This document shows positions 17,572 to 25,975 of a stretch of DNA of 64,000 nt, in pieces. Position numbers and translations under genes: made by a program. This stretch comes from Pseudosulfitobacter sp. DSM 107133 (GTDB lineage Bacteria; Pseudomonadota; Alphaproteobacteria; Rhodobacterales; Rhodobacteraceae). Where the stretch lies: positions 62,001 to 126,000 of the forward strand of contig NZ_CP085157.1 of assembly GCF_022788695.1 (NCBI RefSeq). Direction: 5' to 3'. Numbering within the stretch: position 1 is the first letter of the stretch; every line of letters begins with the position of its first letter. The notes beneath the pieces are model-generated. The model searched no databases and was not told where the DNA came from. It saw nothing but the letters and a program-made list of their open reading frames with translations.

Positions 17572-18426
17572 ATGAGCGAAGAAAAAGCACGGCGTTACGC
17601 GCCGGATCTCATGGCGGGCCAGGTGGCTCTGGTCACCGGATCCGGCTCGGGGATGGGCCGGGCAACGGCGCTGGAAATGGCCTCCTGCGGGGCCAGGCTG
17701 GCCCTATTCGCGCGCCGCGAAGGGCCGCTGGAGGAGACCGCCGAGATGATCCGCGCGGCGGGTGGCGAGGCCTTTGTCGTGCCAGGCGACACCCGTGACG
17801 CGGACAGTATCGAAATAGCGATGGGGCGCATCAAGGACCATTACGGGCGGCTTGATGTTCTGGTGAACAACGCGGGCGGCCAGTATATCGCAGCCGCGCG
17901 CGACATCACCAACAAGGGCTTCGAGGCTGTGATCCGCAACAACCTGATAGGATCGTGGCAGATGACACGCGCCGTGGCCGATCATTTCATGTATGAAAAC
18001 GGCGGCTCCATCGTCTTCGTGACTGCGATTTCAGCGCGCACCGCGCTCACCGGGTTCACCCATACCGTCGCCGCGCGCGCCGGCGTGACGGGCATGATGA
18101 AGACCTTGGCCGCCGAATGGGGCGAATACGGGATCCGTCTGAACTGCGTTGCGCCGGGAACGATCAAGACAGAGGCGCTTGGCCGCTATCCCATTCCGAC
18201 GGAGCGCTGGAAACAGCTCAACCGCTCGGTCCTGAACCGGATGGGCGCGGCGGAGGACATCGCCGGGACGATCATTTTCCTCGCATCCAAATTGGGGAAT
18301 TTCATGACCGGCGAAGACATCTATGTAGACGGCGGGGAAACCCTGCACATGGGTCACGATGCCCGTGACATGATAAACCCTGACATGTTCGAGAAACGCG
18401 AACGAGGAGATGGAAAAAATGAGTAA
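17572..18426 (+). CDS. PECR/DECR-like SDR (trans-2-enoyl- or dienoyl-CoA reductase) with atypical active site
   Basis: 284 aa SDR. Rossmann motif GSGSGMGRA and NNAGG are normal, but the YxxxK motif is replaced by TVAAR in FTHTVAARAGVTGMMKTL. From memory, human peroxisomal trans-2-enoyl-CoA reductase (PECR) has a similar HSGAARAGV stretch, and the 2,4-dienoyl-CoA reductases also displace the Tyr. So reduction of an enoyl- or dienoyl-CoA is a better guess than hydroxyacyl-CoA oxidation. The C-terminus continues about 25 residues beyond the glycine-rich end, as in PECR. 11 bp after the second ACAD; its stop overlaps the next gene. Confidence 0.82.
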   Translation: MSEEKARRYAPDLMAGQVALVTGSGSGMGRATALEMASCGARLALFARREGPLEETAEMIRAAGGEAFVVPGDTRDADSIEIAMGRIKDHYGRLDVLVNNAGGQYIAAARDITNKGFEAVIRNNLIGSWQMTRAVADHFMYENGGSIVFVTAISARTALTGFTHTVAARAGVTGMMKTLAAEWGEYGIRLNCVAPGTIKTEALGRYPIPTERWKQLNRSVLNRMGAAEDIAGTIIFLASKLGNFMTGEDIYVDGGETLHMGHDARDMINPDMFEKRERGDGKNE

Positions 18427-19222
18427 CCCCCCCGTCGTTCTGGAAATTTCCGACAGGATAGCCACGGTCACGCTGAACGATCCGGAACGTCGCAACCCGA
18501 TCACCGGAAACGACATGATCGCCGCGCTTCTGGACGCGTTTGCAAAAGTGCAGGCCGACCCGCAGGTCAGCGTCATGATCCTGACCGGTGCCGATCCGGC
18601 CTTCTGCGCCGGCGGCGACATCAAGGAGATGAACGATCCCGACAGCATCTTTCGCAAGGAACCGCTTGCGGCGGCGCAGAGCTATGTCGATGGGGTGCAG
18701 CGGCTGCCTCTGGCGCTCTACAATCTCGACGTTCCTACCATCGCCGCGGTCAACGGCGCGGCGGTCGGCGCGGGATGCGACCTGACGATGATGTGCGACA
18801 TGCGCGTCGCCTCGGACAAGGCGCGGTTCGGCGAAGTCTTTTTGAACCTCGGAATCATTCCGGGCGATGCGGGCAGCTGGTTCATGCTGCGCCGTCTGGG
18901 CCATCAGAAAGCTGCCGATCTGACCTTCTCGGGCCGCATGATCGATGCCGCCGAGGCCCTGGAAATGGGAATGGTGCTGGAGGTCGTGCCGCATGAGAAA
19001 TTGATGGACCGCACCCGCGAACGCGCCGCCGTCATCGCATCGAAGCCGCCGCGCGCGGTGCGGATCGCAAAGCGTCTGATGCGCAATGCCGAACGGATGG
19101 ATCTACCAGATTTCCTGAATTCCGCGGCGGCCTATCAAGCGCTCATGCATCAGACTGAAGACCACCACGAGGCGGTCGCTGCCTTTATCGAAAAACGAAA
19201 ACCGAATTTCACGGGTCGCTAA
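18419..19222 (+). CDS. Enoyl-CoA hydratase/isomerase (crotonase fold)
   Basis: 267 aa crotonase. PAFCAGGDIKEM and GAAVGAGCDLTMMCD form the oxyanion hole; the position of the first catalytic Glu is Asp (GAGCD), and GEVFLNLGIIPGDAGSW keeps an acidic residue near the second. The Asp recalls dienoyl-CoA isomerases, so hydratase versus isomerase is open. ATG 18419 is chosen over 18410 because GAGGAG lies 9 bp upstream; it overlaps the preceding stop by 8 bp. Confidence 0.86.
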   Translation: MSNPPVVLEISDRIATVTLNDPERRNPITGNDMIAALLDAFAKVQADPQVSVMILTGADPAFCAGGDIKEMNDPDSIFRKEPLAAAQSYVDGVQRLPLALYNLDVPTIAAVNGAAVGAGCDLTMMCDMRVASDKARFGEVFLNLGIIPGDAGSWFMLRRLGHQKAADLTFSGRMIDAAEALEMGMVLEVVPHEKLMDRTRERAAVIASKPPRAVRIAKRLMRNAERMDLPDFLNSAAAYQALMHQTEDHHEAVAAFIEKRKPNFTGR

Positions 19223-19233
19223 AGGAAGATCAC

Positions 19234-19716
19234 ATGTCCGATATCACCAAGAGGAAGATGGAGCAGATCGCGCAGATGTGGAATGCGCGCGGCAAGGGTC
19301 TGATAAAGCATATGGCACTCCAGATCGAAGAGGTCTCGACCGAAGGCGTTCGAGTTCGGATGCCGTTCAATCCGGAGTTTTGCGTCGACGCGGATCAAAC
19401 GCGGCTTCATGGTGGCATCCTGACGGCTCTGCTGGACAGTGTGTTCGGTCTTGCAAACTTTGTGGCAATCGAGGGCGTCAGCACCATGGCCACTCTTGAC
19501 CTTAGGGTTGATTACCTGCGGCCCGCTCGATCGCGCGCGGACGTCATCGTTCGCGCGCATTGTTTTCGGGAAACCCGCCATATCGCCTTCAATTCGGGCA
19601 GTATCTGGTTTGATGGCCATGAGAATGCGGAAATTGCACGTGGAGTCGCATCATTCGCATTGACCCGTGGAGACTCCAGCCTGTTTGACGCGTTGGAAAA
19701 AGGAGAGCCATCGTGA
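19234..19716 (+). CDS. PaaI-type hot-dog acyl-CoA thioesterase, copy A
   Basis: 160 aa single hot-dog domain. HGGILTALLDSVFG near residue 53 is the PaaI/4HBT helix with the catalytic acidic residue; RVDYLRPARSRADV is the usual second strand. PaaI-like enzymes hydrolyse dead-end acyl-CoAs and free CoA. Preceded by AAAGGAAG, 6 bp from the ATG. Overlaps the next thioesterase by 4 bp. Confidence 0.87.
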   Translation: MSDITKRKMEQIAQMWNARGKGLIKHMALQIEEVSTEGVRVRMPFNPEFCVDADQTRLHGGILTALLDSVFGLANFVAIEGVSTMATLDLRVDYLRPARSRADVIVRAHCFRETRHIAFNSGSIWFDGHENAEIARGVASFALTRGDSSLFDALEKGEPS

Positions 19717-20117
19717 TCAACTTGCAAGCCGTCAATGCAAATGTATCCCGCGTGCCGTTCTTCCGTTTTCTCAACTTCGAGGTTCAGAGCGTGGACAGCT
19801 GCCACGCCGAAACCGAGATGACCTTTGTAGAACGCCACATCGGAAACCCAGTCATGGACTACTACCATGGCGGGATCATCGCGAGCTTCATGGAAGCGAC
19901 CGCCGCTATCGCAGTTCATCCCGATTTCGCGGACGTTCCGGCAAAGCCGATCAATCTGACCGTCGATTACCTCCGACCTGGCGTGAAGGGATCGCTTTAT
20001 GCCCGTGCTAATGTTACCCGCAAGGGCAAGCGGATGGCGAGCGTCAGCGTGATCACGTGGCAGACGGACCGGGAAAAGGCGGTTGCGGAAGGGCTGTACC
20101 ACTTCCTTCTGGTTTGA
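19713..20117 (+). CDS. PaaI-type hot-dog acyl-CoA thioesterase, copy B
   Basis: 134 aa hot-dog protein starting with GTG (GTGA overlap, AAAGGAGAG upstream). YYHGGIIASFMEATAAIAV and LTVDYLRPGVKG parallel copy A, but overall identity is modest. A tandem PaaI pair suggests a heteromer or two substrate sizes. Last gene of the operon that begins at 15133; only 18 bp separate it from the convergent double-TetR gene, with no clear terminator. Confidence 0.86.
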   Translation: MINLQAVNANVSRVPFFRFLNFEVQSVDSCHAETEMTFVERHIGNPVMDYYHGGIIASFMEATAAIAVHPDFADVPAKPINLTVDYLRPGVKGSLYARANVTRKGKRMASVSVITWQTDREKAVAEGLYHFLLV

Positions 20118-20135
20118 TCGCAATGGCTGCGCTCA

Positions 20136-21491
20136 TCAGGCTCGCGCGACGTTCTCCCTGTCGCAGATCCCTTCAAGAAGCAGCTTGATGAGCATGCCAG
20201 AGAACTCAGACAATGAAAGATACCCCGAGCTTCCCTCCTTGTTGGGATCAAACCATTCCACCGTCCAGTTCAAGGCGCCCAACATCACCTGGCGCAGAGG
20301 GACAATCTTGATGTCAGATCTTATGGCATCGGCCTCTTGCGCTTCGCGAAGAACCCTGTCCCAGAGATGCCCATACTCATGACGAATATCCCTGTGTCTC
20401 TTCCTTAAATGATTGGGCAGCATCCCATAGCTTCTGATGTTCGCAGACGTGAATTCGCTTGCCTTGAAGAGAAAATGTAAATGCGTCCAAATCGCAGTTG
20501 CGATCCTAGCATGATGGTCGATTGGCGCATGAAATTCTTGGACTGCTGCGGTGACCCCAGATAGCAAATCGCTCAAGCCGGCGTTCAGAACCTCGTCCAC
20601 TATCGCGTCTTTGGATTTGAAATGGTAATAGACGCTGCCCGCCTTCATATCCGCTTCATCCGCGATCTGTCTTAGCGTGGTCGCCTTGTACCCTTTGTCT
20701 CTAAGAACGCGCGCCGCGGCCCTCAGGATTTCGGCGCGGGTTTTTGCGGCCTTGCCGATGGTGTCTTGCTCTTCAACAGAAGCGGCTACGTCGCCCGCCT
20801 TCTGGCCGTCTACGTCAGCCCGGTGACTGGGACACATACCGTCAAGTATCAGTTTGCTCATACGTTCTGCGAGGATATGAACCGGATACTGGTCCATTTT
20901 ATACCATTCGACGGTCCAGTTCATGGCGCTCAATATGAACTGCCGGATCGCCGTAACGGAAATGTCGTTTCTCAGGGTGCCATAGTCTTTGGCATCCTGC
21001 AGAAAGCTGCTCCATACCCCGGCATAGGAGGCACGCAACTCACGGTGTGGGGCGCGCGCTTCATCCGACAGCATCGGATAGTTCCGGATATTGGCGGAAG
21101 TGAAGTCGCTGTCGGTCAGAAGATAGGTCAGGTGGGTTTCGATAAGCAAAGCGAAGGTCTTGCGAAATTCTTCGGGGCGCTGCTTTGTCGCGCGGACGAT
21201 TTCGCAGACCTTCTCGTAAAGCTGCCGCACACCAAGTTCGAGAACCTCGCTCAAAATCTGGTCCTTGGATTGGAAATGATAGTAGATGCTTCCGGCTTCT
21301 ATCCCTGATCCATGGGCAATGTCGCGCATCGTCGTCGCGTAAAAGCCATCGTGCCGAAAAAGTCGGGCAGCCGTAGCGAGGACGTCCCCCCGCGTCCTTT
21401 CGGACTTGCTCAGGTCATCTTCGATTTTATCGACCACATCGAGTCCTCGCATCATCCGCGACCGATACTTGTCGCCCATAAGGATGTCCAT
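20136..21491 (-). CDS. Double TetR regulator: two complete TetR units in one polypeptide
   Basis: 451 aa, about twice the usual 200-220 aa. Unit 1 (about 30-220): HTH with EAGSIYYHFQSKD, then FTSANIRNY and NWTVEW. Unit 2 (about 250-451): HTH with KAGSVYYHFKSKD, then FTSANIRSY and NWTVEWFDP. The matching landmarks show an internal duplication of a regulator like 4937-5566. The linker (about 221-250) is polar. Such a chain could bind one palindrome as an intramolecular pseudo-dimer. The operator copy 4 lies 11-24 bp before ATG 21491. No Shine-Dalgarno precedes 21491; ATG 21479 or 21443 are alternatives, and a leaderless mRNA is possible. Base composition seems lower in GC than the neighbours. 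Confidence 0.9.
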   Translation of the reverse strand: MDILMGDKYRSRMMRGLDVVDKIEDDLSKSERTRGDVLATAARLFRHDGFYATTMRDIAHGSGIEAGSIYYHFQSKDQILSEVLELGVRQLYEKVCEIVRATKQRPEEFRKTFALLIETHLTYLLTDSDFTSANIRNYPMLSDEARAPHRELRASYAGVWSSFLQDAKDYGTLRNDISVTAIRQFILSAMNWTVEWYKMDQYPVHILAERMSKLILDGMCPSHRADVDGQKAGDVAASVEEQDTIGKAAKTRAEILRAAARVLRDKGYKATTLRQIADEADMKAGSVYYHFKSKDAIVDEVLNAGLSDLLSGVTAAVQEFHAPIDHHARIATAIWTHLHFLFKASEFTSANIRSYGMLPNHLRKRHRDIRHEYGHLWDRVLREAQEADAIRSDIKIVPLRQVMLGALNWTVEWFDPNKEGSSGYLSLSEFSGMLIKLLLEGICDRENVARA

Positions 21492-21518
21492 TGCAATAAA
21501 TCTAACAAGCGTTAGAAT
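21491..21518 (+). promoter_or_regulatory. Promoter with TetR operator copy 4 (CTAAC-AAGC-GTTAG at 21502-21515)
   Basis: TTGCAA (21491-21496), 16-bp spacer, TAGAAT (21513-21518) reads toward the BadH-like gene at 21583. The palindrome fills the spacer and overlaps the -10. It also lies immediately upstream of the double-TetR start on the minus strand, so both genes of this divergent pair are probably controlled here. Confidence 0.78.
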
Positions 21519-21582
21519 GTACGAAAGGACGCCTCGAATCAAGTTCTTTGCGAAGGTGTTAGCGGAAGAGGAGGACATCCAT

Positions 21583-22344
21583 ATGCGAGGATTAAATGGA
21601 AAACGTGTCATCGTGACGGGTGGCGGCAGCGGAATCGGGCGCGCGGTGTGCGAACGTTTCGGCGAAGAAGGTGCCGAGGTTGCGATCTTCGACATGAATG
21701 AAGGCGGCGCGCAGGAAACGGCCCGTCTGATCCAGAGCGGCGGAGGAAAAGCCCAAGCTTACAGGGTGGACATCACCGACCGGGCTGAGGTGGACAAGGC
21801 TGTGGCCGCGTTCGAGGCTGGTGGCCCGATCGACGTGCTGGTGAACAACGCCGGCTGGGATGTGATAAAACCGTTCCTCGACAGCGATGCGGATCTGTGG
21901 AAAAAGGTCATCGACATCAACCTTTATGGTCCGCTGAACATGCACCACGCGGTGTTGCCCGGCATGGTCAATAACGGCGGGGGCCGCGTGGTCAACATCG
22001 CCTCCGACGCCGGTCGTGTCGGGTCTTCGGGCGAAGCCGTTTATTCGGCTTGCAAGGGCGGCATCATCTCGTTCACCAAAACCGTGGCGCGGGAACTGGC
22101 GCGCAAGGGCATTCAGTTGAACGCTGTCGCCCCCGGCCCGACCGATACGCCGCTGTTTGCTCAGGTTGCCGAGGGCGAGGCCGGTCAAAAGATCGCCGAG
22201 GGTCTCAAGCGGGCGATTCCGATGAAGCGTCTGGCGCAGCCGACGGATTATCCTGGCATCATCTGCTTCCTGTCGTCCGACGACGCCGGTTTCATCACCG
22301 GCCAGGTGATCTCGGTTTCCGGCGGCTTGTCGATGCACGGTTGA
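21583..22344 (+). CDS. BadH-like SDR (2-hydroxycyclohexanecarboxyl-CoA dehydrogenase family)
   Basis: 253 aa classical SDR. TGGGSGIGRA, NNAGWD, catalytic YSACK. Stretches such as MHHAVLPGMV, VGSSGEAVY and GFITGQVISVSGGL match what I remember of BadH from Rhodopseudomonas palustris, which oxidises 2-hydroxycyclohexanecarboxyl-CoA to the 2-keto form during alicyclic acid degradation. The resemblance is strong, but other ring or beta-hydroxyacyl-CoA substrates are possible. Monocistronic: its own promoter upstream and an intrinsic terminator at 22411-22440. No BadI-type ring hydrolase was recognised in the window. Start follows GAGGAGGACATCC. Confidence 0.87.
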   Translation: MRGLNGKRVIVTGGGSGIGRAVCERFGEEGAEVAIFDMNEGGAQETARLIQSGGGKAQAYRVDITDRAEVDKAVAAFEAGGPIDVLVNNAGWDVIKPFLDSDADLWKKVIDINLYGPLNMHHAVLPGMVNNGGGRVVNIASDAGRVGSSGEAVYSACKGGIISFTKTVARELARKGIQLNAVAPGPTDTPLFAQVAEGEAGQKIAEGLKRAIPMKRLAQPTDYPGIICFLSSDDAGFITGQVISVSGGLSMHG

Positions 22345-22410
22345 CCGTGGGCGGGAGTGCCTGTCACAAGGTATTGCCGTCACGCCGTGTCCAGGGTTAC
22401 CTCCCCGACT

Positions 22411-22440
22411 GGCCGCGCCAAATGCGCGGCCCTTTTTCCT
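22411..22440 (+). terminator. Rho-independent terminator after the BadH-like gene
   Basis: GGCCGCGC stem (22411-22418), 5-nt loop, GCGCGGCC (22424-22431), then CTTTTTCCTT. It lies 67 bp after the stop and just before the acyl-CoA synthetase start at 22457, which therefore needs its own promoter in the short remaining space or is reached by readthrough. Confidence 0.85.
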
Positions 22441-22456
22441 TGTAGAAAGGTGGCGG

Positions 22457-24394
22457 ATGTTTCAGCCAGACTCTGACATTCAGCGATTAAGCACGCTGAC
22501 CGCTTTTCTGAAAGACTGCGGCATTGACAGTTACGAGGATCTTGTCCGCCGCGCCACTGAGGAGCCGGATTGGTTCTGGGGCCGGATCATTGACCATGCC
22601 GGTATACGGTTCGGCAAGCCGCACACGGTGCTGCGGGATATTTCCGATGGGCCTGAATCGATCAGATGGGCTGTCGGAGCCACTCTGAATCTGACGGAAA
22701 CCTGTCTCGACGCACGAATTCACGAAGGTCTTGGCGAAAAGACTGCGATTGACTGGGTCGGCGAAGACGGAAGCCGCCGCCGATGGACCTATTCCGAACT
22801 TTCCGCCGAAGTCGCCCGCGTCGCCTCGGCCCTTGACGCGCGCGGGGTGCAGCCTGGTCAGGCGGTGGGCATCTACATGCCGATGATCCCCGAAATCGAG
22901 GCTGCGCTGCTAGGTATTGCCCGGCTGGGCGCGGTCGCGGTGCCGCTGTTTTCCGGCTTTGCGCCGCATGCGATCATATCGCGCCTGAAGGATGCGGGTG
23001 CCGTGGCGGTGCTGACGGCGGATGCCTCACCCAGACGCGGCAAGCCGGTCTGGATGGAGGCGGTGCTGGCCGAAGCCCTGACCGAGGTGCCTTCCGTTCA
23101 TACCGTGTTCAGCCTGCGGCGGTTCGGCGGCGCGGTGGCCGATCCGGCCCGCGATCTCGACTGGACCGAAGCTTTGGGCGCCGCCGACCCGGATTTCGCA
23201 GCGGTTGCCGTCAAGGCCGAGGACCCTTTCCTCATCGCCTATACCTCGGGCACGACAGGCCGGCCCAAGGGCGTTGTGCATACCCATCTCGGGGTGCAGG
23301 CCAAGGCAACGGCGGATATCCTGCTGTGCCTCGACATGAAACGCGATGACCGCCACCTGTGGATGACCGACATGGGCTGGGTGATGGGGCCGCTCACCCT
23401 GCTATCGGTGCTGCTGTCCGGCGCCACGCTGGTGCTGGCCGAGGGCGCGCCCTCTATCCCTGGCGATCCCTTCAGGCTGTTGCGCATTGCGTCCGAGATG
23501 CAGGTGACCCACATCGGCGTTGCCCCCACGCTGGTGCGGCAATTCATGACGCAAAGCCCCGAGCCACTTTTGGCCTATGACTTGGCACGCCTGCGCATCG
23601 TCGCCTCGACCGGCGAGCCCTGGACGGAAGAGGCCTGGCTCTGGCAACTCGACCATATCTGCCGACGCCGCGCTGTGCCGCTGAACATTTCCGGTGGAAC
23701 CGAACTGTTCGGCGCGATCCTGACCTCAACTGTGCTGCACGAAATCAAGCAGGGCGGTTTTTCGGCCCAGGCCCTGGGTGTGGGCGCGCGCGTACTGCGC
23801 GAGGATGGCCACGAGGCCGCGCCGGGCGAGGTGGGCGAACTGGTCGTGACCCAGCCGCCTCTGGGGCTGACCCCGGCGATCTGGGGCGACCGCGAGCGGT
23901 ATCTCGAAACCTACTGGTCCACCTATCCCGGCATCTGGCGGCACGGCGACTGGGTGCGCCGCGACCCTGACGGCACCTGGTATATCCTCGGCCGCTCGGA
24001 CGACACGCTGAACATCGCCGGTAAACGCATCGGCCCGCCCGAGATCGAGGCGGCGCTGACCGGGACCGGCGAGGTGGTGGACGCCGCCGCCATCGCCGCG
24101 CCCGACGATATCAAGGGGGTGGCCGTGGTCTGTATTTGCGTCGCGGCGCCGGGGGTGTCGCCCAATGCGACGCTTGTCGAACGGCTCAAGGACCGGGTGG
24201 GCGAGGTCGTGTCGAAACCCTTCCGCCCGCGCGAGATCCATTTCGTCGAGGCATTGCCCAAGACCCGCACCATGAAGACGATGCGCCGGATCGTGCGCGC
24301 GGCCTTCCTTGGCGAGAATCCGGGCGATCTGTCGTCGATCAGCAACCCGAAAACAATCCAGCCCATTGCAGACCTGCGAAAGGATAAGACATGA
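22457..24394 (+). CDS. Acetyl-CoA-synthetase-like acyl-CoA synthetase (AMP-forming)
   Basis: 645 aa adenylate-forming enzyme with the N-terminal ACAS-type domain (PDWFWGRIIDHAGIRF) and the AMP motif YTSGTTGRPKGVVHTH near residue 265; HGDWVRRDPDGTWYILGRSDDTLNIAG is the hinge to the C-domain, and the C-terminal catalytic Lys is probably in KTRTMKTMRRIVR. The first step would be activation of a free acid to acyl-CoA with ATP. The length matches acetyl-/propionyl-CoA synthetases, but the context suggests a larger acid. Overlaps the next gene by 4 bp (ATGA). Confidence 0.88.
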   Translation: MFQPDSDIQRLSTLTAFLKDCGIDSYEDLVRRATEEPDWFWGRIIDHAGIRFGKPHTVLRDISDGPESIRWAVGATLNLTETCLDARIHEGLGEKTAIDWVGEDGSRRRWTYSELSAEVARVASALDARGVQPGQAVGIYMPMIPEIEAALLGIARLGAVAVPLFSGFAPHAIISRLKDAGAVAVLTADASPRRGKPVWMEAVLAEALTEVPSVHTVFSLRRFGGAVADPARDLDWTEALGAADPDFAAVAVKAEDPFLIAYTSGTTGRPKGVVHTHLGVQAKATADILLCLDMKRDDRHLWMTDMGWVMGPLTLLSVLLSGATLVLAEGAPSIPGDPFRLLRIASEMQVTHIGVAPTLVRQFMTQSPEPLLAYDLARLRIVASTGEPWTEEAWLWQLDHICRRRAVPLNISGGTELFGAILTSTVLHEIKQGGFSAQALGVGARVLREDGHEAAPGEVGELVVTQPPLGLTPAIWGDRERYLETYWSTYPGIWRHGDWVRRDPDGTWYILGRSDDTLNIAGKRIGPPEIEAALTGTGEVVDAAAIAAPDDIKGVAVVCICVAAPGVSPNATLVERLKDRVGEVVSKPFRPREIHFVEALPKTRTMKTMRRIVRAAFLGENPGDLSSISNPKTIQPIADLRKDKT

Positions 24395-25245
24395 TCACCG
24401 TTTTCGGAGCCACCGGCACCACCGGCGCCCCCCTTGTCGACACGCTTCTGACCAAGGGCGCGACCGTGCGCGCTGTCACCAGCAACCCCGCAAGTCTGGA
24501 CGCTCTGAAGGCCAAGGGATGCGAGGCCGTCGTCGCGAGTTTCACCGATCCCGCCGCGCTGGCGCGGGCCTGTAACGGGGCAGAAAAGATATACCTGGTC
24601 ACGCCTGCCCATCTGGACATGCGCCAGTGGAAGGCGAACGTGATCGAGGCCGCCAAGGCCGCGGGCGTGCGCCATGTCGTTCTGGCCACCGGGCTGGGTG
24701 CGTCGCCCAAGGCGGGGCTGACTTTTGGAAAGTGGCACTCCGAAACCCAGGAGCTGCTGAAGCAGAGCGGGCTTGACTGGACGTTCGTCCAGCCGACCTA
24801 TTTCATGCAGAACCTGTTCTGGCAGACCAGCAACATTGGCAAGAACGGGGTGTACCACGATGATCTGGGCGGCCCTGTAGCCTGGATCCACGCCCGCGAC
24901 ATCGCGGATGTCGCCGCCGAGACACTGACCGCCCCGGGATTTGAGGGCAAGGGTCTTGGGCTGACCGGCCCCGAAGCGCTAACCGGCGATGACATCGCAG
25001 CCCTTTTGTCCGAAGTGACAGGGCGAAATGTCACCTGTGCCCCCCTGTCGGCCGAGGATGCGAAAGCGGCCATGGTGGCTGGCGGGATGCAGGATGAGGT
25101 CGCCGGAGCCATGGTCGAACTGGCCTCCATAGCGCCCAAGGGCTACCTTGCCGGCATCGAGACAACGGTCAGCGACGTGTTGGGCCGCCCGGCCCGTCGA
25201 TTTACCGATTTCATCGCTGAGAACCGGGATGCGTTCGTCCAGTGA
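24391..25245 (+). CDS. NmrA-like / atypical SDR NAD(P)-binding protein
   Basis: 284 aa extended Rossmann protein: GATGTTGAPLV at the N-terminus, no YxxxK. WHSETQELLKQSGLDWTFVQP is the typical NmrA/NAD(P)H:quinone-oxidoreductase-like segment (HSCARG type). Members act as redox sensors or quinone/azo reductases; the function here is unknown. Translationally coupled to the acyl-CoA synthetase. Confidence 0.8.
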   Translation: MITVFGATGTTGAPLVDTLLTKGATVRAVTSNPASLDALKAKGCEAVVASFTDPAALARACNGAEKIYLVTPAHLDMRQWKANVIEAAKAAGVRHVVLATGLGASPKAGLTFGKWHSETQELLKQSGLDWTFVQPTYFMQNLFWQTSNIGKNGVYHDDLGGPVAWIHARDIADVAAETLTAPGFEGKGLGLTGPEALTGDDIAALLSEVTGRNVTCAPLSAEDAKAAMVAGGMQDEVAGAMVELASIAPKGYLAGIETTVSDVLGRPARRFTDFIAENRDAFVQ

Positions 25246-25954
25246 CCTGGCGGCGGCGCCGCTTTATCTTGAAATGGCGCCGCCCCTGAACGCAGCGTCC
25301 CAGATCAACCATCTTTTTGTGTTCCGCGATATGGGTGTACTGAGCGGACGTGGAAGCGGGCGGTTCGCGACCGACCTCTTTACCCTTTCGATAACGTGCG
25401 ACGACAGCGGCGGGGCGCGCGGATCGATGGCACCACCGCGCCCGGGTTTCACGCCCCGCCTAATGCCATTCCATGGTGTCGTGGCCGGGCTACGGCTGTC
25501 GTCAAGACCGGAGCGTTTGCCCGAGGCCGAGGAACTGAAACCGTTGGCTTCAGCTCTGGCGCGCGTTCAGCAGAGCGACGAGGCGCTGCCGTTGTTGGTC
25601 ACTATGCTCGACGAACTTGCAAAGTGTCTGCGTTTTGCCGCGTCACCCGGGCTGTGCAGTGCCCGGACGGAACGACGTAAGGTCCGAGAGGAAACCAGCG
25701 TGTCACGACGGCGACTCGCTGCCTCACGGCGCTTTCGGAGGTTGCTTGGACAACTCGCGACGCAGACCGTGTCCCTGACAGATCTGGCGCTGGATGCCGG
25801 ATATTACGATCAACCTCATATGTCCGCCGCCTGCCGTGCCTTTGCAGGAAAACCACCCCGCGCACTTCGCTTACAGGCGGCACAGTGCGGTTTTGGCCGT
25901 TCGCTACAAGATGCGCGCCTCAAGGATCGGCTAATCTTGGTCATCAATGAATGA
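25229..25954 (+). CDS. AraC-type regulator, possibly degenerate
   Basis: About 241 aa. The C-terminal part contains one clear AraC helix-turn-helix, LTDLALDAGYYDQPHMSAAC followed by FAGKPPRAL. The expected first HTH is abnormal: SRRRLAASRRFRRLLG looks as though about 15 residues between two helices were lost. The N-terminal half shows no family I recognise. Overlaps the end of the NmrA-like gene by 17 bp; ATG 25229 is weakly supported and 25274 is an alternative. It may be a pseudogene in decay. Confidence 0.55.
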   Translation: MRSSSDLAAAPLYLEMAPPLNAASQINHLFVFRDMGVLSGRGSGRFATDLFTLSITCDDSGGARGSMAPPRPGFTPRLMPFHGVVAGLRLSSRPERLPEAEELKPLASALARVQQSDEALPLLVTMLDELAKCLRFAASPGLCSARTERRKVREETSVSRRRLAASRRFRRLLGQLATQTVSLTDLALDAGYYDQPHMSAACRAFAGKPPRALRLQAAQCGFGRSLQDARLKDRLILVINE

Positions 25955-25975
25955 AATTCAGGAGGGCAGCACGCC

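Noticed and set aside
16319..17590. 423-aa minus-strand open frame
   Set aside because: Antisense to the second tandem ACAD; no recognisable protein.
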